The notes: generated by a model not told the origin, from the letters alone. Shown: positions 1 through 11,939, counted from the stretch's first letter. The stretch is DNA of 39,996 nucleotides from Euglena gracilis (GCA_900893395.1 CAAHFI010650729.1:1-39996); one strand, 5' to 3'. Translations and numbers: made by a program.

Positions 1-300
1 TATATATATAAAGAGAGAAAGAGAATTGAAACGGATAAAATAAATATAATAAATTCAAACCGGAACACACCGGGTGATTGCGATGAAAGGATTGATCTGG
101 TTGTTCTCGTGCAAACGTAAAATAACGTTCTGTGTTCGTGGAAAAGGTGACATCACTATTTATTGGGATTTACACGTCGAATACTTATCAAAAAAAAAAT
201 CCACGGGGGTTGATTTATCTTTTCGTATTCATTACTCTGTGGGGCTTCGAAACCAAACGATATCTAAAAAATACGAAAGGAGAAGGGTATATATTTCCTA

Positions 301-454
301 TGTGATGTGACACTAATCCTATTTACACGGAAAACATATTCGAAAAAATCTGTAATGTACCAGAACATTTGTATTTTTGAGACTTTCAGTCTCACCTCGA
401 AAATAAAACCACAAAAAAAAAGAATGAAACTACGACTTTCATCGTCGCACTTCA
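301..454. repeat. Family D inverted-repeat element, copy 1
   Basis: The left end resembles TGTGATGTGACACT and the right end is the inverted GTCGCACTTCA. The inner stretch with AAAATAAAACCACAAAAA matches the copy at 2290-2565. It is non-autonomous and MITE-like, with no coding capacity. Confidence 0.6.
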
Positions 455-482
455 ACCCGATACAAACAATGTTCCCACATAC

Positions 483-1715
483 CAGTTGCTGGCATCCCTT
501 GTTCTTCTCGGAGTTTTCTGCTGTATGCCATCCTTCGAAACATTGCGTGTCGTTTGTAGATGCTCAACCATTTAACTGTGAGTGAGAAGAAATACGTAGC
601 TTTTTATATGCATTGTACAAAGTCAAATTTCAAATAAAAAACTTTCGACCTGAAATAGAATCAAAGATTGAAAAAAAAAAGAGACAACAAACCCATCTAT
701 GATAAGTAATACAAAAAAACTGAGAAAAAATAATACCTTGTTTGTCGAGTTCTCTTTTCGTCGAACACTTCACACTTGAGGCGTTTGAACGGATATCTTT
801 TAACGCTTCAATGATGTTTTCTGCGAACAAAATAATTTGTATCGAAGAATACCCACAAGTATTGGACGCACACCAGTGATTTTAACATTGCGCAGAGTTT
901 CGAGGAGTTTGTAATGCAACTGGGCTGCTGTCTCCGGTAGATAATGGACCGTGGGAACAACATCTGTATGATATGGAAAAAAAAGTTAATAAGGATAACA
1001 AAGATCTTCTGTTCTATGACATACAATCCAAGCATTTCTATTCCCCAGAATCAAAATTGATATGAAATATAACGATCATGGTGTACATTTATACAATTTT
1101 TTATTATATTCTGACGGTTACCGTCGCGGGTGCGATATAATATAATCCACATAAAGAATCACTCTGTAGATACAAAATCAATATTGGGTTGTGTGTCTTA
1201 CATACCTTTTCGTTGTTTTTCGCGGACCAGTTTGAAGTATGCCGCCCGTCGAAACACTGCTTGTTTTCGATAACTTTTCAACCGTTCAACTACAGACAGA
1301 AAGAACAGGAAAATATAATTGTGTTTCGTCGAATGCTGATGTGTAACTATAAAGTTAGGTGTTAAGTATTTTTATCATCCAGGGTTCACATTTAAAAAGT
1401 AAGAAGGTCTATATAGAAATACATTATAAAAGAAAAAGCCACAAAAAAATAAGATTCCTAAAACACAGATAAACAATCGATAAACGTACCTTGATCTTTG
1501 ATGACTCTTTCCGTTGAAAACTTCACCCTTGGGTTTTTTGATTGAACAACTTTTAATGCATCGACAGTCTTTTCTGTTGACAAAGCGCGTGGTATGAATG
1601 AATGTATATTTACATCAAAACAAGCCTGTCTCTGCTACATTGCGTAGAGTTTCGAGGTATTCGTAGTGCGCTTGAGTTGTCACCGGAGATTGAAAAAAAG
1701 ACATCGAGGCAATTT
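483..1715 (-). CDS. Gene with duplicated three-exon helical module, partial
   Basis: I do not recognise the family. Six exons read in order on the minus strand: 1715-1626, 1573-1490, 1289-1206, then 963-874, 820-737, 575-483. The last three repeat the first three. Module starts share LETLRNV, the middle exons share ALK followed by VK.ST.R, and the third exons share FRR.AY..L. All junctions are phase 1, so the two modules (about 86-90 residues each) join in frame. The product would be helical, basic and probably cytosolic or nuclear. The first intron would start with GC instead of GT. The gene start is not found; upstream modules may exist beyond 1715, and the 3' end probably lies near the family D element at 301-454. 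Function unknown. Confidence 0.6.
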
Positions 1716-2289
1716 CTACGTAATAAAAACAAAAAAATGTCAACTGATAATCAAGTCAATTTTGGTTTAATACAAACAAAAAGTATAAAAACTGGTGATC
1801 TCTTTACAACCTCCTTTTAAAGAGGAAAAACAAATGAAACAAACTTGGCCTTTTTAAAGGGAAAACACAATCTTTGTGTTCATAAAATGAAGTATATGAT
1901 AGTTTTCTTACACAATGCTTTCGTGTTATCATAATAAACATATCACCAATAAACAGGAAAATCAACGTATAATGAGAATTATCATTCGATGATACAACCC
2001 AACAACCGGTAAAAAATATCGTTTTTTGGTAGTCGGCATACCAAGGGGTGATTTTAATACAAATCCTTACACCTACAACAGAAAGTTAATTTTAATTTAT
2101 CTGTTGTGGTACAAATAAAATACGAGACTAAAAGTTGAAGTTTCAATATTTATGTGTTTTTCTGGAGGGCTGTTTTATTTGAAACCACATTCTAATATCA
2201 AATATTTCGAGGACCACATGTCGTTAAGATTGGAAATTTTAAGAAGGAACTTTATTACAATCGCATCACATATAAACTTGTGGAATTGT

Positions 2290-2565
2290 ATGTGGTGCGA
2301 CACTGAGAGTCGTAGGAAAGTCCACTCTGAAAGATCCATAAATTTCTAATCTTATTGACCTATTGATGTGGAGAACGTCCTCGAAAGATCTGTAATGTAC
2401 CAATATTAGAACGTGGTTTCAAAAGAAACAACCGAAACAGCTGTCCAAATTTTTAGGAGAAACCATTTTGTTGTCTTTGATTTGTATTGTTAGACTGAAA
2501 GTCTCATCTTGAAAATAAAACCACAAAAAAAGATTGAAACTACGACTTTCAGTGTCGCACTTCAT
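2290..2565. repeat. Family D inverted-repeat element, copy 2 (full)
   Basis: The ends are near-perfect inverted repeats of about 25 bases: TGTGGTGCGACACTGAGAGT on the left, and the reverse of a TGAAGTGCGACACTGAAAGT-type end on the right. About 275 bp, no open frame of note. It is the best reference copy of the family. Other copies: 301-454, 35966-36140, 37089-37411. Confidence 0.75.
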
Positions 2566-2624
2566 ATATCTTGTCAAAATTAACAGTTTTTGTTTGTTGT
2601 AATGCATTTAAATGTCATTTTCAT

Positions 2625-2694
2625 ACCTCCCCCTTGTCACCGAAATGGGCAAATGTGTCATTCACAGGGGGTGTATCAACAACAAAGGGTAGGT
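2625..2694. repeat. Family B inverted-repeat element, short copy
   Basis: Ends ACCTCCCCCTTGT and the inverted ACAAAGGGTAGGT. Related to the 188 bp copy at 19335-19522 and to 23278-23420. Confidence 0.5.
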
Positions 2695-3161
2695 AGAAAT
2701 AAAAATACACTACCTGTTAATGTTTCGCCATCTTTTGTTCTCAACTTTGATTGTCAAGTGTCATTCCTCAGAAAAAAAAGTATATCACATAAAAAAATGA
2801 AAAACAGTTCGTCAAAAGGTTTATTTACTGAGAGAATCCAAAAGAAGTTTACTGTCATACACTCATTGGTCATACAAAAAGCCCGAGAAAAGGTAAAAAT
2901 GTATCAAGTGTCAATAAGAAACTCCCTTTTAGCTTTATGATTTTATACCAACTCCCTTTAGATCCCTTTTATCTATATGTTTTTTTTAATATTGAGACTC
3001 GAAAGCCAGTCACCCAGAACAGGAAAAAAAAACATACCCGGGGATAGGACAAATGTAAAAAAAAAGATCCGCTTCTTCCCTCTATTCCGGTGACCAGAAA
3101 AAAAATCGAAATATTCAAACCCAAACAGGGAGGGGATGGGTGGGTAATAAATTGAAAAAAC

Positions 3162-6100
3162 CAGTCAATGAGTGTGTGTTTCCTGCATTTTCCGAGAAGA
3201 TACACAGAATAGTTAGAAACAAAGTCGGTGGTATTATCATTGTACATTGTCAGTATATTTCTTTTGAAACTCAACTCGATTTACTGCCTGGATGGTGTGT
3301 GTTACACACACAAAAAATAATAATTATCTTGGGATTGGGAAAAAAACAGGGTGTTTCTTCACCATCCAAGGTGTTCCTCGGCTTTCAACTTTGTATCAAC
3401 GCCGATATTTTCTTCATCCATAAACCAGCGGTCTGTCACCGATATCTAATCCAGACATTTCAAAATATATAGATATAAAGAAATCAGACAAAAAGAAAAA
3501 ATCAGTGGTATCATATTATATCTGAATGGGTCTGTATTAGATTGGAAGCGCGAGCAAACGATGGGTGAGGATGAGCTTCATCTTCATCTCTAATGTTGGG
3601 TCCTCCAGTAGTTTCCCATAAAGCATGATATCTATCATCCAAGTATAAAAAATTATAACAATGTTAATACAACTATCAAAATTATGCCAACAATTATGTT
3701 ACGAAAAACAACAATAAATACGACAATAAACGACTTTTGACTTTCAACAGGGCCATTGAACGGTGTAATTGTAGTTTACACACCCAAAAATTCTTGGACA
3801 ACCTGGAGTAAAATCTCTTGGATGATAGTGCGATAAAAATTGGATCTGGTTGAAAGTCCCACGGTAGCATTCTCGACTTCTGTGTCAGGTTAGGCTCGTT
3901 CTTGCTTTCGCATTCCAAATTGGATCGCACGTTCAGTTCAAAATCTAAATAAAAAAAACAGCATTGAATGTAACGAATAAATAAAAAACCATCGGGAAAA
4001 AAAAGAACTACACCGTTAATTGATTTTTTTGTGACGTTAGTATGGGATCCGAAATCACCACTGCAACTTTCCTATTTACTGGAATTTATATAAATGCCAA
4101 TTGTGATATTTCCTGTGGAATTCTTCCGTTTTTTATATTATCTCGACCACCGTGTTCTCAATAATCAGGAAAGTCACAGTAATATGTACTTTTTGAAGGA
4201 CTTATCGGGGGAAATTGAAACTAACACTCTCCAATGAAATGAAATTAATTATAATTATTTGGTAAAAATTACCGTTGTGTTTTTTTTTATTATCAACGGG
4301 TGGATGAAAACAAAAGGTCGAATAAAAATACACACCTGTCACCGGAAAACTCAACAACAATTCTTTCATGTAAGGAATAGGCTTCGCAAACAGTTCATCT
4401 GTCGTGTTTTCCTGTAAAAGGGTGCAATGGTAAAGTTAAAAAATCAAAACTTGTAACGAACCTTGACGTTTTTACCGTTTCTTTGGTTGATTTCGACGTG
4501 TTCTTGGGCGATGTTTGGTGTCGCGTCTACTTCCTGTTAAAATGAAAGTTCGACATCGGAGTGTCGTGAATCATTGTCTGTTCGCCAAATGATACGTTTT
4601 TATTTACAACACACCGAGTTTTGCAAAGGCAGCATGTGATCATCTGGGTGATCGACTGGTGGTGATTCGTTCTCAACTTCTTCCCCGTCCAAAAGGAACT
4701 AAAACCAAAGAAGAAAATAAATATCAGAAAGAAACAGATATAAATACCTCTTTCGGATTCATCTGGGCTTTGCGTTCGACGGTGTTCAGACAAGGCTCTG
4801 CTCCGTCGGATGAATATGTATTCCGTTCATACCCAGTTGTAGGACCCTGTGTACACAAAACGGAAGATTATTTAAATGGTTTCATCTACAGATAAACACA
4901 CTCTGCGATAGTATCTTTTTGATGTGTGAATGTTTGACCGTGTCCCAGAGTCTGGCCATGGTTTTCTCTTTCCCTTGCCTTTTCCATTGCCTTTTCCCTT
5001 GCCTTTTACATTGCCTTGGTGGTGACATATTATAAACCATAAAAAAAAAGAAAACCAGAAAGTGAAATACACACCGAATCTTGTCGATCAGGAGCTCTTG
5101 ACCCTTGATAAAGTATTTGCTAGATATCTCTCCTGACTCCGAAAGCATTGGATACAGAATTCTGTAGAAAAACACCAGAATATGTATTATTGATGTGACA
5201 CAGACGAGGAAGATACCGTCTCGGTTCAATCGTTCGCTTTCTTCTTTGTTCGCTTGGTCCTCCCGTGAAGCCCGGTGCTGTAACATCGTTTGGACGCGGG
5301 ACAGTCCGCATCTCAAAATATTGTCGGGGATAATCTGGTTGTTTTTTGCGATCCACTCGACGGGAGCAGTCGGTGGATGCTTCCTGAAAAGAGGATGGTA
5401 TAGAGGGGTGTATATATATTGTATTTTATTGAGAACGTGAATGTCTGAATTTTGTGAAAGTTACAGTTATGCAAATTTCTTTTCTCTTTTCAGGTTAAAT
5501 GCGACCGTAAAGGATGCCGAAGATTTCAGGCTGTCGGATCTTCTGGATGACCATGGCATTGATGTAAACATCAAGTACACACAAAAAACAATATTGATAC
5601 TGTGACTTTCCCAATTATTGAGAACGTGGTTGTTGAGATAATATGAAAAACGGAAGAATTACCCAGGAAATATCACTTTTCGCATTTATATAAATTCCAG
5701 TGAATAGGAAAGTTACAGTGACCTCCTCCCTTCATTCTCATATTTGTTTTTTTTTTCAGTGGTAAAAAGGTGTAAAAACGCATGATGCTAGTGTATTATT
5801 GTCTGTGTGGATGAAATCTAATTGGCGCCGAGGAAAAACTCCAGGACGGGCCTTGTCCAGAAAGTTGAACGCGTCGATTAGGGACTGTTCAAGCACGAGC
5901 ATCTTGCCAACGACAATGACAGTGATAAACCCAAATATCTTTTTTGTTACATTTCAAATTACCGAGAAAACGTTTGTAAAAAATAGAAGAGCTCCCCCCC
6001 CAAAAAAATAAGAAAGTTGGAATTACAGGAAAAAACCAAGAGTGATCAGAGAGATTCACCCAATGTTTCGGTCAGTTATTTTTTTGAAATCAGATGGAAA

Positions 6101-6759
6101 TAATTCCTTATAATAAACTGTTATATCACCCACTGTTCTTCATCGTCGGAGACCTTCCGGATGTCTGTAAGGTGAATATCAAGTACTGGAAAAACGGTAT
6201 CCACAAAACCATGGAACAGTTCCAGATCTGGTCCTGCTCTCCTGATTAATGAACGTAAAATCAGAAACCAGCTTCTGTTTTTTTTTGTAGTTTATCAAGT
6301 GGAATTCTAATGGGGTATACAAACAGATTCCTGATTTCTGCCCTTTGGTGTCGTCTGTCGATGACGGCCAAGAACTCACTTGGATGTTTAACATCCGGGA
6401 ATGTGACACAGGGTTTTCGTTCCGTATCATTTTTGTTTTTCGTTTACCCAATCACAAAAAAAAATATCATTGTTTCTATGTAAATTTTCAAATTCTCTCG
6501 ATTCGAGCCTCCTAAATCTTGTTATCACAAAGATGCCAATTTTAAGAGATAAAGAAAATGAAACGGACACCCGTTTGGTCATCTCCTCAATTATACACAG
6601 ACAGGAACAGAACACAAAACATGTTTCATATGTCAAAGTTTTGGATTCTGGGTACTTACAACAGGCGTTCTTTTTATCGACAAGACGAAAAGGCCCGCGG
6701 TAGTTCTCCTCATTGGGATCAAAACGCTGACAGCACATAGGACACACGATGCCACTCAT
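3162..6759 (-). CDS. Multi-exon gene 1, N-terminal Cys-pair, membrane segments, unknown function
   Basis: Starts at ATG 6759 with a first exon (6759-6660) carrying an IVCPMC Cys pair and ending at a strong GTAAGT donor. Later exons end in SDDEEQW (6138) and continue in phase with IFGFITVIVVGKMLVL near 5930, a likely membrane helix. Further exons lie at about 5398-5080 (second hydrophobic segment FLVCVTSIIHILVFF), 4850-4750, 4700-4620, 4545-4470, 4406-4338, 3954-3770, 3632-3550, 3430-3360 and 3274-3162. Shared with gene 2 (8712-11455): the exons with NLECES and MLPW.F.PDPI, with YGKLLEDPT and HRLLALP, and with SFK.....SVY.L.KCR. One intron is about 27 bases. Some joints need a base of frame change. 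Function unknown; membrane location is inferred from hydrophobicity. Confidence 0.6.
4061..4179. repeat. Family A MITE-like element, full length (119 bp)
   Basis: Ends CTGCAACTTTCC and GGAAAGTCACAG are inverted repeats. The core carries ATTTATATAAAT and the inverted ATATTATCTCGAC motif. It lies inside the gene 1 intron between the exon ending FPVT and the exon with NLECES. Confidence 0.85.
5600..5718. repeat. Family A MITE-like element, full length (119 bp)
   Basis: CTGTGACTTTCC at one end, GGAAAGTTACAG at the other; same length as the copy at 4061. On the minus strand its GTCACAG end directly precedes a stretch that opens in the frame of gene 1 (see findings). Confidence 0.85.
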
Positions 6760-7227
6760 AATTCACAAGGAAAAGATACCTGAGATAAACAGGAAATACT
6801 CTAACTTTACAGGTTATTAAGAACATGTTTGTTTGTCAAAAAGGAATTTACCAATAATTAATGTTGTGATTACTCCTCAAAATGGATTTAATAATCTATG
6901 ATTTGCCTTAAAAACGACCAGCCAAAGATGGGTTACAAGATCAGGTAGAGCACTTAAAATCACAGGAAATCTGAAAAGGGTACAACATTCATTTCATCAG
7001 GACCAGAACAGAGCAAAGAATCAGAAACAAAAGACAAATAAAAAAAATGATGATAGCGATTGATTTTTAACAACGGACAGTCCCAGTTGACTGAAAAAGG
7101 CAACGTCTGACAGTTTAAACGGGTAAATTTTGACAATAAAAAACTTAAAAAATCCGATATCGGACAACTACACACAGAATCACACATTGCAAAGACTGAG
7201 ATGTGTGACCTGTAAGTAAACAAATCA

Positions 7228-7790
7228 TTGCAATGCCATTGGCAATGGCAGTCTGGCAATACAGAAGGTGGTGGACCACAAGCACTGTACCAACACCAAC
7301 CTGACTGTCATACAAGAGGGATAGCAATTGTGACCTACACACGTTGCCAGACTGTAAATGGCAGGCTGGCACAGGATGGACAGGTCACAGACCGACTGTC
7401 ACGATCCGGACAGCCTGGCATTACAGATGGCACAATGGACCCTGTTGGTACCAAGCCGACTGGCACGGGATGGACAGCAAGCACAGGTCACAGACCGACT
7501 GTCACGATCCGGACAGCCTGGCAATACAGATGGCACAATGGACCCTGCCTGACTGGCACGGGATGGACAGCATGCATAGACATGCACAGATCGACTGGCA
7601 ACACAGATGGTGATGGGCACTGGCACTGGCACTGGCACTGGCACTGGTACTGGTACTGGTACTGTGCCAACAAGCTACAGATGAACAGAGGACAGCACAG
7701 GTGACTGCCACTGTCGAAGGACAACTAGGTTGGCAGTGTGTGTGGATGTGTGTGTGTGCTGCACACAGAGACAGGAAACAGAATCACAGC
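7228..7790. repeat. Minisatellite with TGGCAC microsatellite core
   Basis: A unit of about 105 bases containing CACAGACCGACTGTCACGAT and CAATGGACCCTG occurs at about 7382-7445 and 7485-7548. It is followed by tandem TGGCAC and TGGTAC hexamers (7620-7663). Composition (CTGGCA, CACAG) is unlike the AT-rich flanks. Confidence 0.8.
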
Positions 7791-8332
7791 AACTGGCATT
7801 GCAGATGGTTGACAAGGTGTAACCAACCTGAAACAGGGAAAGGTGTGAATCCAGTTGTGAATAACAAAATGAACCATATTATGTTTTTTTTACAGGTTGC
7901 AGCTTATTGGGTTCTTCAAAAAAAAAATATATATATGTTTTCATCAAAGATCCGAATCGCGAATTTGACGATGCGATTCGCGATTTTTTCGAGTTGAATG
8001 CCCCATTTAAAAAAAATGTTAAAGGTGACAAAAAAAATACCAGTCTTTCAGAAATATCAAAAGATAAAAGAAACACAGTAAATAATTTTTATGTTTCGCA
8101 TTTGATATACCTTTTGAGATCCAATCCTCATTCAATGGAACACTGATCAATGTAATCATTTGTCATTTCCCACATTTTTTTTTAAAATCAATATTTTGAA
8201 TCATCACACGTCGTATGATCACAACACATTTTTTTAATGGCAACATTTTGACATTTTTTTGTGATTATCTTAGATAATCATCTCCATTCACCTACGGTCT
8301 TGACCCATGTCCACATGTAAACATTCACCCTC

Positions 8333-8480
8333 CCCTAAGTAGTATAGTGGTATAAGGGTAGTGACATAAATACAGTCAATTTCAGAGGTTGGAGGTTCAA
8401 ACCCGACAAAAACCAACAAATAATAATAATAATTTTTGCTTGTACCATCGATGTTTGCTTTTATATATTTTTTATAATAA
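8333..8480 (+). repeat. tRNA-derived SINE-like element
   Basis: A-box TAGTATAGTGG at 8340-8350 and B-box GGTTCAAACCC at 8394-8404 match the Pol III promoter consensus and are spaced as in a tRNA. TAGTATAGTGGT is what I recall from eukaryotic tRNA-Asp and tRNA-Glu. Acceptor and T stems do not pair well, so it is not a working tRNA. The TAATAATAAT tail from 8421 is SINE-like. Confidence 0.6.
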
Positions 8481-8586
8481 TAATAAGATAACTTTCCTAA
8501 ACACTGAAAAAGATCAAACATGATTGTCAAGATGACAGAAAATAAGGGAAAATTTTCAAAACACTAATAATAAAAGTCGAAAAGTA

Positions 8587-8696
8587 CTGTAACTTTCCTA
8601 TTTACTGGAATTCGTATAAATGCAAAATGTGATGTTTCTTTCATTTTTCATATTATCTCGGTATTTACGTTCTCAATGATTAGGAAAGAATTCCAG
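8587..8696. repeat. Family A MITE-like element, near full length
   Basis: Starts CTGTAACTTTCCTATTTACT and keeps the ATATTATCTCG core. The right end is altered (AGGAAAGAATTCCAG). Confidence 0.75.
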
Positions 8697-8711
8697 TCTG
8701 TGCTTTTTTTT

Positions 8712-11455
8712 CTATAATCTCATACATCCAAATGGTAATGAAACTTCTAAAGGGATTCGAATTAAAGAGTTAAAAAACCCCGTTGATGTGTTTTTGTAGA
8801 AAACCAATCCATTGAAAGTAACCCAGTTGTTCTTATAATCCACGAGGTCCCATTTTTTTATACAAACCTCCATCCGATAATTTTCATTGGCCCACGAAAG
8901 AAAATTGGTCTTGTTGGCTTTGGGTCTGGTTGTGTACATGGGGTAAACGAGACAGGTTCGCAAGCTATATGTCATATACACAGTCATCATTGACTGGGTC
9001 AAAGGTTTAAATGTGAAAAGGGAAGGTTAAACGGAACTCCCAACGGAGTCCAAAAGAAGCTTTTACACAAGCACCTATGGTTCCTCTGTGTGTTGAATAA
9101 TATATAAATGGTAAAACAAACCATCGGTGCTTGCTCTCTGCATTTGCTAAGAATGTACACCGATTGGTTTCCAATGAAATCAATGACATTCTCTCTGTCC
9201 AAGGTTAGAATATATTTTTTAAAGCTGCTCTCGATTTACAAGAAGGGTGCTGCCTCAACACGGAAAGGAAACACACACAAAAAATCATACAAGAAAACCA
9301 ATCAAAATGGTCAAAATACAATAAATCTGATCCCTATCTATAAAACTTGAAACAAACAACACGCATAGTGAATCTGAATCGCCAACTTAATTTCGGTTGA
9401 TAGGTCCTCGTTGTCTTCTTTATCCAAAAAACCAGCGATTGTTCATCAAAAACCGATGATAATAAAAAAAAGAAAGAGTAAGAAAACTAAACAAAAAATA
9501 TATAAATTACCATCGGTTTGGGAGAGCAAGCAATCGGTGAGCCAGTGTCAGTTTCGTCTCCAACAACACAGTTGGATCCTCGAGGAGCTTTCCGTATATC
9601 ATGGTGTCTTTTGTTTCAAAATCAAACGATAAACCCGATTGAAATTTCTACTGTTCTACGAATACAGTTAAAAAAATGACACGTCTTATACATCTAAGTT
9701 TTGGGTATAGCGGTGTATCATCAAAATTACACTAAAAATGGAAATGAAACACATGGTGTCTTTTGTTTCAAAATCGAACGATAAACCAGATTGAAATTTC
9801 TACTGTTCTACGAACACAGTTAAAAATGACACGTCTTATACATCTAAGTTTTGGGTATAGCGGCGTATCATCAAAATTACCATTAAAATGTAAATGAAAC
9901 ACATTCGAAACAAAAGGTTGATCGATATAGGATCCGGATGAAATTCCCACGGAAGCATGTCTGCCTTACCCGAGTCGTTCTGTTGTTTTCTGCTTTCACA
10001 CTCCAAGTTGAACCGTACTTGTTGCTCGAGATCTATCACAGGAAAAAAAACATTTGTATAAATACTGGGTGTGATATTTCCTAATACATTCTTCTGAAAA
10101 TTCTTTTGAAATAAGTGTCAAGTAATATTTTTAGTAGTTACAATGAACTGATTTGAAAAAAAAACACCCATAGTGTGAGTGTGTGTAATCGATTGCAATA
10201 CAAAAATTTTACATTGATCCATCAAAACGTCAAAAACACACCTGTCTTGGGAAATCCCAAGAAGAGATTTTTTCTATCCGTGTTCTCATCATTCAAATCG
10301 TCGTTGGTACGTCCCTGAAAAAAAAGCGATAATATTGAATCTGGTCGGTCGTCACGAAAAAAATATATAATGGTGCATACGGCGAAAATTGGTTCTTCGT
10401 TTTCACGCACCGGAGGTCCGAGGGATTCGGTTTTCTGCAACGACGAAAAAAGGAGTAAAAGGTCTTGACTCTCTGGAATATGAAAACACACCTGAACAGA
10501 GGCATTAACCACAACCAGTGCCCTCGACTGAAATGCCCCGAAGCCTTCCGTGTCAAAAAAAATATTCCCTGTTTTGCGGACAATCCTCTTTTGATTCTGG
10601 ATTGGATTTACCTTCGACGACGCGGCGCGGTAAAAATGGACGCAGGGGAACATTGGATGAATGTTCTTCGTCTCTTGGTTCCTGGGTAAACAAAGAAAGC
10701 AAGATTTTTTTTTGATGAAAAAAATACCACGCGGTCTTTATCGAAAGATACACGGATGTTGAACCGTCGCTTTTTGTTTGATCGATTGGTCGCTGAGAAC
10801 CTTGTTTCGTTTGTACTTGCTTCTGATGAACGATAACAATAATGGAAAAATTCACCGAAAGAGACGAATAAACACACCAAAACGCCTTGCCTTGCAACGA
10901 GAAGCCTTGTTAAGGGCATTTTTTAAAAATTGCTCCTTTCCGAGAAAGCATCGGACTTTCATCTCTGGGAAAAAAAAAGAGTTTTCGATAAAAAAAAATA
11001 AAAAAATATATTACCATTCCGATTGAGGTCCTGGCAGATGCTTTTTCGCTCCTCTCGTGTTGTTGAACTCAGAAGTCTACGTCTGTCATCCTGGACGTCT
11101 TTCTCTGTGAAGAACACAAATAACAAAAGGAAGATGGTAATTAAAAAAATTACCAAACATAAGAATGAAAACAACATGTGACAAATGCTCTCTCATAAAA
11201 TAAGATGTCACCGAAGACACTCGCGGATTGGTATTGTCTCTCTCTCCTCCTTCGGATAGAAATACCTGCACCTAATCGCATCTCCGTTGCTTCTCGGAGT
11301 CGATTCTCAAGTGATTGGATGCTTTCCACTGCAAAAACAAAATATGTGTTTTTTTTTAAGATTGTATTGTGAGGATGGCACATACCAAACCAATCACTCT
11401 TTTGATTTGATCTGGAAATCTGGAAATCTGGAAATCGCCGTTGAGAAGAACGCAT
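8712..11455 (-). CDS. Multi-exon gene 2, paralogue of gene 1, coiled-coil-like N-terminus
   Basis: ATG at 11455 (MRSSQRRFPDF). Exons with GT/AG borders: 11455-11386, 11328-11272, 11104-11015, 10966-10878, 10822-10728, 10681-10612, 10568-10492, 10435-10381, 10314-10242 and 10031-9881. Then exons near 9605-9525 and 9450-9345, 9228-9122, and probably a last exon 8994-8712. The N-terminal exons are charged and helical (ENRLREATEMR, DDRRRLL, a basic NKKRRFN stretch). The exons ending LGFPKT, with NLECESRKQQ, with YGKLLEDPT, and with SVYILSKCR align with gene 1, including the trailing intron positions. The possible last exon is rich in aromatic residues (WDLVDYKNNW). Near 9440 an extra T separates the frame from that of gene 1. 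Function unknown. Confidence 0.6.
9601..9904. repeat. 152 bp tandem duplication inside gene 2
   Basis: The stretch from ATGGTGTCTTTTGTTTCAAA at 9601 recurs from 9753, with only scattered differences over about 150 bases. The unit covers the 3' edge of one exon, an intron and the 5' edge of the next exon of gene 2. Confidence 0.9.
10045..10100. repeat. Decayed family A element in a gene 2 intron
   Basis: GTGATATTTCC with neighbouring ATTTGTATAAAT and ATTCTTCTG matches the middle of family A in the same orientation as in the corresponding intron of gene 1. The ends are worn away. Confidence 0.55.
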
Positions 11456-11639
11456 TTTGATTTGACTAGTACACAAAAAAAAAGAAGAATGGTAAGCGAT
11501 GAAAATTTTCATCTTTTCACTCTTGACCACTATTCGGAGTTTTAGAATCGGTGTATACACAAATAGATATGACTGAGTTGTATAATCAAATACGCCATGC
11601 TGTAATCGTAATCTATCATTGCTTATTCTAACTTTTCTA

Positions 11640-11716
11640 TTCCAAGGGAATTCCGTTTTTTTTTTCATCTCATCTCGACAACCATGTTTTCAATAATTAT
11701 AAAAGTCGCAATACAA
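11640..11716. repeat. Family A fragment
   Basis: GAATTCCGTTTTT, CATCTCATCTCGACAACCAT, TTCAATAATTAT and AAAGTCGCAATAC follow the right half of family A. It lies between gene 2 and the end of the phosphatase gene. Confidence 0.6.
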
Positions 11717-11939
11717 AAAAAAAGCATTTCGTAATACCTTTAAAATCTTTTTTTTAATGGGAAACACAAACTGTGGCACAGAACGTTACAAAAACGTCGT
11801 ATTTCGTACACATTTCGTGCACACGCAATAAAAAAAGAAAGAATCAATTGTAATCGGTTAAAACGGTGACATTGTAATCGCACTGCATCACAAAGTTCTT
11901 GTTTTTTTTTTGGGTTGGTTGTTTCGGCAAAAATCATCA

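Larger units (their letters stand above)
1716..3161. other. AT-rich spacer with two MITE-like elements
   Basis: Holds a family D element (2290-2565) and a short family B element (2625-2694). I see no exon I can support on either strand. Short open frames here run through the repeats and carry no recognisable motif. Confidence 0.5.
6760..8711. other. Gene-poor stretch between paralogues 1 and 2
   Basis: Contains the 7228-7790 minisatellite, the tRNA-like repeat at 8333-8480 and a family A copy at 8587-8696. Open frames across 7200-7700 are repeat translations in all frames and show no sign of coding. No exon is supported. Confidence 0.55.

Noticed and set aside
5481-5572. Plus-strand exon reading LNATVKDAEDFRLSDLLDDH after a strong TTTTCAG acceptor
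   Set aside because: The surrounding gene is on the minus strand, which reads VYINAMVIQKIRQPEIF through the same bases. I found no partner exons on the plus strand. It remains a weak alternative.
7200-7720. Overlapping open frames on both strands as genes
   Set aside because: They are translations of the minisatellite, with repeat-driven composition and no motif.
8333-8410. Functional tRNA gene
   Set aside because: A and B boxes fit, but the acceptor and T stems do not pair, and a TAA-repeat tail follows.
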